NCBI RefSeq assembly: GCF_000315625.1
Contig: NW_005434658.1
Coordinates: forward strand, 33,435-58,511
Direction: 5' to 3'
Length of the DNA: 25,077 nucleotides
DNA from: Guillardia theta CCMP2712
Taxonomy: Eukaryota; Cryptophyceae; Pyrenomonadales; Geminigeraceae
The position numbers and the translations under genes are program-made. Below, in pieces: positions 16,983-25,077 of this stretch. The notes below the pieces were generated by a model. It was not told the origin of the DNA. It searched no databases and was given only the letters and a program-made list of their open reading frames with translations. Position 1 is the first letter of the stretch. The number at the start of each line of letters is the position of its first letter.

Positions 16983-19900
16983 ATGTCATGGTGGGGGAGG
17001 CGTGGGAAGGGCAAGGGGACGAATGGCCAGCAGGATGGAGGGGGAAGAGAGAAGGGGGGGGAAGCTCACGGGCAGGATCAGGAGGTAGACGCAGAGGAAG
17101 TGCACGCTGCTGCTGTGAGAGAGCTCACAGCACTGCTGGCCACACCCGAGAATCTGAGCAGACTAGGAAAGCTCAAGAAAGAGTATGAAGGACAGCGATC
17201 CTCCGTTGAGGTCCAGATCTCGTTGTTGACAGGAAGGCAGACAGAGGATGCTAGGACGGTGAGTTTCTGTTGGCTCCCTGGTGGACGCTGACGATCTCGG
17301 ACGAAGGGCCTGAATCGGCTCGAACATAGTCGAAAACAGGTTGACACTATCATCGGGATCAAGGAGAAGTTGGAGGCGATCATTGACCAGGTCTTCGTCT
17401 CCTGATTCTTCTGCAACCCTGACACGTTGTTCTTGTTCTTGTTCTTGTTCTTGTTCTTGTTCTTGTTCTTGTTCTTGTTCTTGTTCTTGTTCTTGTTCTT
17501 GTTCTTGTTCTTGTTCTTGTTCTTGTTCTTGTTCTTGTTCTTGTTCTTTATTTCCTTCTTCTACTCAGAGCGAAACGGCTCTGCCTGAGTACAGCGAGAT
17601 CCGTCAAGTATGGCTGATCAGAAGGAATCTGCATAGGACCTTACAAGACTTGGACCTGATCAAAGCCATGCCAACCGGTTCCTCTCCTGGGGTCCCAACA
17701 GGTCACTCACACTGGTGCAGAGCTGAAGCTGGTTGAGGAGCAGCTGGAGAGGGCTGCTCAGAGCCCTGACGACTCGGAGGACGGCGACCGTGCCCTCCCA
17801 GACGTGCACAGGAGGCTACTGCAGCTGGAGAGACGTCAGCAGGTCTTGCCCGAGGATGGGAGCGGGAGTGAGTGATGTTGAATTGAAGGCTGCTCTGTTC
17901 TCTGCAAGGAATGTGCCGGAGAAACATCAGTGGGTCCTGTTGCCTCTTGCTTCGCCGGCCTGACTGGTTACACTCAGAGCTCTTTCTGAGCAGTTCTCGA
18001 ACTTGGACCGGTTGGAGGAGCACTAGGGTTGCCTCCGAGTGACGCTGCTCCAGCTTCTTCGAGCGGATCGAGAGCAGGGTCTGTCAAATCGTTCGAAATT
18101 GCACCGTCGAAGCCTGGGCCCGGCCTGCTGTGCTTGTCAAAGTTTGACGCCGACTGCGCGCTGAGACGGCAAGATCTTGACTCATGATGGCTGCAGGTGC
18201 TGCAGATGGTGGAGCGGCAAGAAGCAGCTGACGAGCAGATTCGCACCGCCATGCACGGGCAGTCGCCGTCCAACGTGGACGTGTCGAGCTCCAAGGTGAG
18301 AGCTCGGAAACCGCGGTAGGTGCCCGTCTCATCCCCCAGCAGGTGCGGAGCTGGTGTGGGATGATCATCTCGACCTTGAAGGAGTACATGAGGAGCAAGT
18401 TTGACATGCTCTGCCTATCCTTGACGAGCATGCCTGTCGTCGACATCCCGCTGCTGGTGAGTGTTGAAAGTCGACGCCCCGTCGAGGCGTCTGATGGCAT
18501 GCCTTGAAGGTGTCGGAGCACCAGAAAATCTCCGATGACATCGTCACTGTCAAGGTCCCACTCGCTCGCTCCTTGCTAACTCAACTCACTTTGTCCTCAG
18601 GACGTCGTTGAACCATGCTTCCCCCCTCACTACCACATCTTCGAGCTGTTCGTGGAGACTTACCATGCCCTCACCGTCGAGTTGGTCCAGGATCTGATGC
18701 AGACGCATGTTGCCTCCTTCAGTCCCAGCGACATCATTGCGGTCGTCAACTGGTTGAGAGACTACCACGGCCAGCTGGAGGGACTGGAGGCGACGGTGAG
18801 CCCGGTGCTCACTGACGATCTGGACGTTCTTTTGCAGGTGAGTTTGTCTCAGAGGTGTGAGAGTGTCGGGGGTAGTTTTGTGCTCGATCTTGCTCTCTGT
18901 ACACCGCTGACATACCCTGACTTTCTCTTACTCCATCGACTCCCCTGACGGCCCTCTGACTTTCCCCAGGGTTACAACTACCAGACTGAGAGTATGATGA
19001 GGGGCTGGGCGAACCGGATCCTTGAAGACGACCTCAAAGTCCCCCCGGAGTCCATGTCCGACGGGAAGCTCTACACCATCGCTCCGATCGACTTGTTCAA
19101 GATGATCGATCAGCAGTTCGAGGTGGCGGATGCCCTGGGTCTGGAGAAGTCCATGTACAACCTCGCCATGACGGTCACCAACGTGCTGGAGGACTACCGG
19201 CTGTCGCTGATCGAGATGATCACCAAGAAGTGGCGGGGGATGTCGCTAGACCACATCTGCGCCCAGGTGAACAACTCGGCCAAGTGCGTGGAGTGCTGCA
19301 TGGAGCTGCAGGAGGAGCTGGAGGACAAGATGTCCTCTCACCTCTTCGAGAACATCGAGCTGCAGTCAGTCGCCGACGGCTTCACCTCCATCGCTCGCAT
19401 CGGCTCGGAGGCGCTGGCGAGGATCGTGCTCGAGGACGTGCAGCCAGCAGTCGCCCGGCTGTTCACGTCCCGCTGGTACAGCGGGGACGACCGTCCTGGC
19501 GAGTCCATTGTGGCGACCATCGCCGACTACTGCGAGGAGTTCAGGGTCTACCTCCTCGAGTCGTACTACCGCAAGGTGCTGGTGAACATCCTGGACGAGC
19601 TGGTGGTGTGGGTGGTGGGGCAGCTGCTGAGCGAGACCAACAAGGCTGACGGCGCCGCCATCCCGATCGACTCGGGGTTCTTCCTGGCGCTGGAGGAAGA
19701 CTTCGACGGACTGTACCAGGGCTTCATCGAGCTCGGGCTACCGCAGAAGATGCTAACGTCAAGGATCCGGCCGCTCGAGATGCTCCGCACTTTCTGCTCC
19801 CTCAAGGTCGACTCGACCGAGTCCTCCAAGGAGCTTGTGGTCACCTGGTTCCTCAATGTCCTCGAGCTCCACCCTGACCTGCCCATGGACGCCATTGCTC

Positions 19901-20280
19901 GCCTGCTGAGGAGGAAGCGGAAGCTGGACCAGAAGGCCAGGACGGCCATCCTTCAGACTTGCATCCACCTTGCCGCGGAGCATGCGGGGGCAGAGGGCAA
20001 GGGGGACCAGGTCGACTTCTTCAGTAGGGTGTACAAGGAGATGGGAGTCAAGCCGCTGGCCGACAATGCCGTGATAGAGCACGGAGTCGTCAACATGGTG
20101 AAGTCGGTGCTGAAGAGGAGGCACAAAGGGGGCGCGAAGGCGGACGAGGAGGAGCAGAGCTCTCACAGCGCCTCTCGCTACCACCAACGAGCTGCCGACC
20201 GCCCTCTCGCCTTCTCGACGCTCTCAGCCCTCGGCGTTCCCCTGAATGCCATCGATATCACCCATAAGCTGTACCTGTAG
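16983..20280 (+). CDS. SEC6: SEC6 / EXOC3, exocyst complex subunit
   Basis: Twelve exons: 16983-17258, 17307-17390, 17569-17677, 17721-17867, 17909-17933, 17978-18010, 18054-18141, 18197-18295, 18343-18456, 18510-18554, 18601-18837 and 18970-20280, about 855 residues (animal EXOC3 is about 750). All phases agree. The order follows Sec6: N-terminal coiled coil (LARTPEN-like region, RLGKLKKEYEGQR), YSEIRQVWLIRRNLHRTLQD, LSEQFSNLDRFFERIESRV, VLQMVERQEAADEQI, CFPPHYHIFELFVETYHAL, then the Sec6 C-terminal bundle in the last exon (LLQGYNYQTESMMRGW, ADYCEEFRVYLLESYY). The exocyst tethers secretory vesicles to the plasma membrane; Sec6 is a core subunit that contacts SNAREs. The first 35 residues are a Gly/Lys/Arg-rich extension; a second, out-of-frame ATG lies 5 bases downstream of the start. 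Exon 5 is 25 nt and exon 6 is 33 nt. Codon use in the last exon is strongly GC-ending. It ends at TAG. Confidence 0.95.
17427..17548. repeat. (TTCTTG)n hexanucleotide repeat in SEC6 intron 2
   Basis: About twenty perfect TTCTTG units occupy most of the 178-nt intron, from 36 bases after the donor to 20 bases before the acceptor. The array is pyrimidine-biased on the sense strand and merges into the polypyrimidine tract. Confidence 0.97.
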
Positions 20281-20935
20281 GCTCTTTAGTGCTCCGACCG
20301 TATCGGACTGTTCAATTTGTATCATGACAACAAGTTCAGTTCTCAAAGCTGCCCCGGGCCCCCGAGTCACCGTGTGGCAGTCTGCCGGGCACGGCGCCGG
20401 GCCTCACTTAGTACTATTGTCACGAGCCGGGCACGCACCCGGTTATCGGACCATACCGGCAGTCTGAGTGCACTCAGAACGGGCCCGGTGGCCCGGCCCC
20501 CGGGGGCGGCTCCGCCGGGCGGGCCGGACAGTCTGTCACTGTGCGGCGGTCAGTCCGTTACTCCAATGTGCAGTCGTGTAACGGGTTTCGACAAACTATT
20601 TGCGGGATGAAAATGCTGGCAAAAATGAACGGGAGGAGGGGGAGGAGGTAGAGGCGGGTGAGGGCGGGAGGATGGAGCAGAGTGAGTGAGTTGAGGGAGC
20701 GAAGGAGGTGGCGGGAGATATAGAAAGGGGGAGGGATGGAGGAAGGGAGAGTGAGATGAGGGAAGTAGAGGCTGTTATGCAGTAGGGTTCAGGAGTCGAT
20801 CAAGGAAGAGAGCAGCAGCGTGTCTGAGCTCGTTGACCTGACAGTGCGTGACGTGAGCATGCAGTGGTTGCTCCTGCAATGCCGAGCTCCTCCCAAGACA
20901 TGAGGCGATAGACCGATCAGGAGCTACTCCGCATA
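20281..20935. other. Intergenic region with GC island and purine-rich tract
   Basis: 655 bp between SEC6 and the next plus-strand gene. A GC island at 20350-20560 contains GGGCCCGGTGGCCCGGCC and CGGGGGCGGCTCCGCCGGGC. It is followed by a purine-rich stretch at 20628-20765 (GGGAGG, GAGTGAG). No exon is recognised. The proximal promoter of the CUB/EGF gene would lie at 20770-20935. Confidence 0.55.
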
Positions 20936-22724
20936 ATGCTAAACGGCCGCTCCGAAGACGACAGCGCATGGTTTGGCACGCATGCCACTGATCAGCACCT
21001 CAGAGGTGACTGGAAGCGGAAAGTGCTCACCCTTGCTCTTGGCCTTGTGTTCACGCTGCTGCTCGCTGCCTGGTCCTCATACGAAGGTACTTTCTCCCGC
21101 TTCCCGGCATTTGCTCACAAGGAAGGTCAAGGTTCCAATACCAGGACTGGCCTCACGCTGGCCTCCTTCTGTTTCGACTCAGCTGGAGCATCGGGGAAAG
21201 GAAACGATGTGCGTGCATGTCTTGCTGCTCGAGAAGATGCCTATCCCCCGATGCTGATCTGATCTTATTCCTGACACTGATCTGATCGCATTCATGAAAC
21301 TGATCTCATCTCACTCCTCCAGGACTGTCAGGAAGGCTGGAAGTCCCTCCCAGATGTTGTCCCAGCAGCAGCAGCTCCAACGACTGATAGCCCTGTGAGT
21401 GATCCTCCTTCGTCGCCTCGTTCTTCTTCCATCCATGCGCTGAGATGGTCTGCCAGGTCGAGGCAGAGAAACAGAGAGGAGGGAGATGCGAAGGAAGGAT
21501 GAACGTGACGGGGGTGAACGGGACCATAGTCTATCAAGAAGGAGGCTGTGAGTTTGCGATGTGCTCGTTCGGGAGGTGAACTCACTCGTGCTGCGACGCG
21601 AGGCAGCGACGTGCCGTTGGCTCGTAGAAGTCGGAAGAGGTTACCTTGTGGTCCTCAACCTCTCCCAGTTGCAGCTGCAGAGCGAGCGCTCCTCCCTCGC
21701 CGTCTTCACTGCAAATGCCTCGGACGGGGAAGAGACGAATCGACTTCTGGACCCTTCTCACCTGCTCCTCAACATTACCGGAGGTTCCGACGCCGCCGCT
21801 CCAGCTGCCCTCAACTGCGACTCGGATAGAGTCCTAGTCGTGTTCCAACCGGCGGACGAAGTCGAGGACAAGGCTGAGAGTCTCTCGGTGACGTGGCATC
21901 GTGTCCCACGTCCAGTGGTTGCCAAGGGCCCAGCGATGAGGAGAGAGAAGAGATACGTCACCTTGTGCCAGAAGGAGCTTTACAGCTCCAGCACCTGCAT
22001 CCGAATAGGTGAGGAAAGAAACGTTGGCAGCATCTCCTCCCCTGCCTTGATGAAGTTGCCGAACCAGACGTGTGCAACTCGACATGTGGCAATGGAAGGT
22101 GCAGCAACCTGGACGGAGTCTGCATGTACCGAACATCACATGGGCATGCCTTCCACCCTCTGAACGTGGTCTGCAACAGGAAGAAAGGAGATCAGTGCAC
22201 TCTCAAGGGAGATTCCTTCTACATCCCTTGCAAGGTTGCCTCTGGCCTGATCGCCCGACGGTCATGAAGTTCACCCCGTGTGGCAGACTTGCGCTCTTTC
22301 CTTCGTTGACGTGCCGGCAGCTGTTAAGGTAGAGCGTGTGCCCCTTGCCCCCCTCGCTGATCGCAGCAGGTCCATGTGTACACTCTCTGGGGGTTTTGGC
22401 CGAGCCAGCAGGTGAGGAGGGTTGTGCTGCTGCATCGCTTTTGAACAGGCGGGTGCAGGAGTCTTGCACATCCCAAGTGACTTCACTCGGCGGAGTTTCC
22501 AAGATCGAGACGGTGAGCTTGAAGATCGTGATAATCCCCGTTTGACGCTTCCCTCCTCTCTCCTCCCTCCTCCCTTCCCTCACATTTATCTTCTTCATCC
22601 TGTTCATTCTACATCGCCATCCCTTGTCTTGCAGGTTCATGGCCCCACAGGCAAACTCAAGCAGTTGACTCAGCCGGCGTGTAGCGCCGTAGTGAAGGTG
22701 GAGGATGCGAGCATCTGTGAATGA
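20936..22724 (+). CDS. Single-pass membrane protein with CUB-like and EGF-like domains
   Basis: Ten exons are proposed: 20936-21125, 21183-21208, 21323-21394, 21457-21547, 21607-22008, 22056-22234, 22287-22328, 22370-22411, 22459-22512 and 22635-22724, about 395 residues, all phases consistent. The N-terminus is short and hydrophilic, then KRKVLTLALGLVFTLLLAAW forms one membrane segment (about residues 27-46), fitting a type II signal anchor. At about 107-215 a CUB-like pattern appears: CEGRMNVTGVNGTIVY, then TCRWLVEVGRGYLVVLNLSQ, later a Cys and RVLVVF. At about 266-290 a cysteine cluster, CNSTCGNGRCSNLDGVC, resembles a small EGF fold, followed by more Cys. Several N-x-S/T sites are present. 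CUB and EGF modules usually mediate extracellular adhesion or ligand binding; the ligand here is unknown. The 3' exons (22287 onward) are short and rest on splice phase and Cys pattern. The first intron boundary is the least certain. It is convergent with the next gene. Confidence 0.7.
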
Positions 22725-23001
22725 CACCGAAGAACGTTTCTTGCCGCCGTCTTGCTCATGCTCAAAGTTCTCATGCCTGGATAGCACTCCTCATCCTCCC
22801 TCGCCCTCGCTTGAGGGACGTCTTGTAAATACGAATGCAAGTCAGAGGAAACTAAAGGGTCGACCTTCTCCACTAAAATACCACCAAAAAGAGTTTATGA
22901 AAAAGCGAATGCTCGAGCAAGCTTCTGGATGTCGTACTTGTTTCTTCTAGAATGCAACCCGCGATTTTACATACATACATTCAGCCGAGGCGATAGGTAG
23001 C

Positions 23002-24321
23002 TCAAAGTTCATCACTGTAGTCACGCACAAGACGAGAGTCAGACGACATGAAGTCAAGCAAGCCAAGACGATGCGATCTGCTCACCTTGGTCCGAGAGTC
23101 GCGAATTTCATGAGTTTGGTATTTTCTTTGTTCTGTCACCGCAAGTCACATGTCAGAACAACAAGTCATATGAAAGAACAAGAGACATGAAAGAGCAACA
23201 GGCACGAGACGAGTCAAGAACAACATCCTGACCTTGTGGATCGAGATCAGGAGCAGCACAATCGCTATTAAATTACAGACACCCCCGGCGGTGTAAACGG
23301 AGGTCATCCACGCGGACTGGGAGACGTAAGGGTTGAACTCTCCCTGCCCTATCGAGTTCTGATCCATGCACGGGGTGCTGTCGAAGTAGGATCCTCTCAG
23401 GACCAGAGGAGGCCCGAGCTTGCCGCACAGCAGGTAACCTTGCATGAACTCCGAGTTGGTCAGATATACGATCACCCAGAAGTCGATCAGAGTCATGGCC
23501 ACAGCCAGGATCGCCATCCCCTGTCCTGTCGATGACATGTAGCTTCCTCCCAAGCATCGAAACAGCGTCATGAAGCAAAAGATACTGGCAAACGTAGCAA
23601 GCACAGGACCTGTGGCAAGGATGTAACCGGCCGAGCCTTTGCTCTCGTAGCACTGCTGTAGGAGGGCTCCCGCAGCCTTGTCCACAGCAGCCTTGCTCCA
23701 TGTAACGCCTGTGGAAGGATCCTTGACGAAGTTCCCGTTAATGTCGGTAGTCACCGCTGTCAGCATGGCCTTGTACACGTTGACCTTGTCAGAGCAACGG
23801 ATACGAGTCGCGCTGTACCCTTCGACGGAGGACGAAAGCTTCCAGTACGGGTCGCTAGATACGAGCCTTCCCGGCCATGCTCCTCTGGTCCAGTTTTCAG
23901 CCTTCACGACTGTATTGCCCACGCACTGGACCCCCACAGGACACTCGGGAAGGTACTTGCACCAGAAAGAGGGGGAGCTGTAGAGGAACTGGTTAAGTGG
24001 ATAGTTTCCGTCCGGCCTGAAGCCGAGGAACTGGGAGGCAACGAACGAGAGGGTCATGACAGCAGGGGAGGAAGAGGAGGAGGAGTACTTCGCCGCGTAG
24101 TCCTGCTTGGCTTGATACCAGTCATCGCTGGCCATCAGGTCAGGCTTGCCTGAGTATGCATTGCAGAGGGTTGAGAGGGAGACATCGGAGAAGTTGTTCC
24201 CTGCCCACCATTGACAGACGACGCCGCTGAAGAGGAGGAGGATACCGGCTATCCCTGTACCCAACTGTATTCTCCTCGTCTTCCCCTCGTCCCATCCTAG
24301 CTTCTTCCCGACGTCTGCCAT
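23002..24321 (-). CDS. Four-TM membrane protein with a large first loop
   Basis: The main exon 24321-23233 encodes 363 residues. Two short exons, 23132-23086 and 23014-23002, are inferred from a GTCAGG donor, a GTGAGC donor and matching phases, ending SDEL-stop (about 382 residues). If the first intron is not spliced, the frame runs on to a stop near 23146. Predicted TMs are 21-40, 231-254, 267-288 and 339-361. The first loop is about 190 residues with six cysteines (53, 121, 127, 133, 176, 224) and an N-glycosylation site at NWT 143. Four TMs with a large TM1-TM2 loop recall claudin/PMP22-like topology rather than tetraspanins, which have the large loop between TM3 and TM4, but I see no diagnostic motif. 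Cytosolic N- and C-termini are likely. Function unknown. Its 3' end lies 277 bp from the convergent CUB/EGF gene. Confidence 0.75.
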
Positions 24322-25077
24322 GCCGGGGGAATCTGCAGAAAAAGTTAGGGAGAGGGTGGGGGTGAAAAACTTAGGGGTCGTGAATCGGCTCTAGGGTGGG
24401 GTAGATAGAAAAATAGGGGTACTAGAGTGGGAAATTAGGGGTAGTGGTAGGAGACCGATGGGTGAATAAGGGGTTACTGTGTAGAAATGTTTCGTAGGGT
24501 GCTGGATCAGATGGGGTAGGGGTATTTTTGAGGTATGAAATGTAGTACAAATGGTGGGTGAATATGCGGAGGGGAGGTGGTGGGGTACTTCATTCACCGG
24601 TGGTATCTTTCTAGCCTGTAGACGTAGCTTTGGATGAGTGTGGTAGGGTACTTTATGTTCATGATGGGTAGTGGAGATGGTCCTTGGAATATTATGGGGT
24701 CATCGACATTCAGAACTAGACTAAAGTCATAGGGTAGTATGTTACTGAAAAACTATTAGTACTGAACAAATAATTTCTCACAGCTATGTGGGTATCTTTT
24801 CAATGATAGTGGTGTCAACCATTTAAGAGGGGTGGGGGTATACATCCTGTAAATCTTTGACCAGTGGGTCCTCTGTTCGAGAGAATGACATAGGTGGGGT
24901 GGTGATCTTTGTGATTTCAATCGATTCGAGCGAGATTTTAACGTACATAACGTTTTCAACGTCCCATAACCGTATAACCGAATATTTCAACGGAAACCGT
25001 TGATCCGTCAATCTATCGTTGGTGCAATGCGCGTTCTGATTCGCTACTGTTGACACTTGTCGCGGCTGATCGAACAG
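24322..25077. other. Gene-free right end with many GGGGT / GGGTA runs
   Basis: 756 bp upstream of the four-TM gene. Between about 24345 and 24900 the plus strand holds some fifteen G3-G5 runs, mostly as AGGGGTA, TGGGGTA or AGGGTA, spaced irregularly in otherwise AT-moderate DNA. From 24900 the composition changes and CG words appear. No coding exon, tRNA or rRNA is visible. Open frames on the minus strand look like shadows. Confidence 0.55.

Noticed and set aside
19230-20187. Ala/Gly/Arg-rich frames overlapping the last SEC6 exon on both strands
   Set aside because: Shadows caused by GC-ending codons; the Sec6 frame is conserved throughout.
1-25077. tRNA or rRNA genes, and prokaryotic operon signals
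   Set aside because: Reading for GTTCGA-type T-arms with matching acceptor stems and for rRNA-like stretches gave nothing convincing; gene structure is spliceosomal throughout.

Overview
The window is nuclear DNA of a protist. All ten gene models but possibly one are interrupted by GT-AG spliceosomal introns, most of them only about 40-60 nt long. There are no operons, ribosome binding sites or CRISPR arrays. A BBSome subunit (BBS5) implies a ciliated or flagellated cell, and an RWP-RK transcription factor is best known from the green lineage and some amoebozoans. With the moderately high GC content and intergenic GC islands, my best guess is a cryptophyte alga such as Guillardia theta; this is inference, not something the sequence states.

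Layout, left to right. (1) 5' part of LAMTOR3 (Ragulator subunit), minus strand, running off the left edge. (2) BBS5, plus strand, ten exons, divergent from LAMTOR3. (3) A large coiled-coil protein of unknown function, minus strand, eleven exons. (4) An RWP-RK transcription factor, minus strand. (5) A 1.45-kb gene-free stretch with a GC-rich palindromic island. (6) THOC5, a THO/TREX mRNA-export subunit, minus strand, about 18 small exons. (7) Another GC island. (8) A multi-pass membrane protein of unknown family, minus strand. (9) An MCM8 homologue, plus strand, with a stop codon in a conserved motif and no ATPase half: a probable pseudogene or assembly-damaged gene. (10) SEC6/EXOC3 of the exocyst, plus strand, twelve exons, apparently intact. 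(11) A single-pass membrane protein with a CUB-like domain and an EGF-like cysteine cluster, plus strand. (12) A four-TM membrane protein, minus strand. (13) A right-hand gene-free region rich in GGGGT/GGGTA runs.

The genes are not one pathway. They cover nutrient signalling (LAMTOR3), ciliary trafficking (BBS5), secretion (SEC6), mRNA export (THOC5), transcription (RWP-RK) and recombination/replication (MCM8 relic). The most unusual features are structural: microsatellites that begin right at the 5' splice site in several unrelated introns; a set of GC-rich, palindrome-rich intergenic islands sharing motifs; and the broken MCM8. Exon boundaries were worked out by hand from homology (recalled family sequences), reading-frame phase and GT-AG sites, without transcript data.
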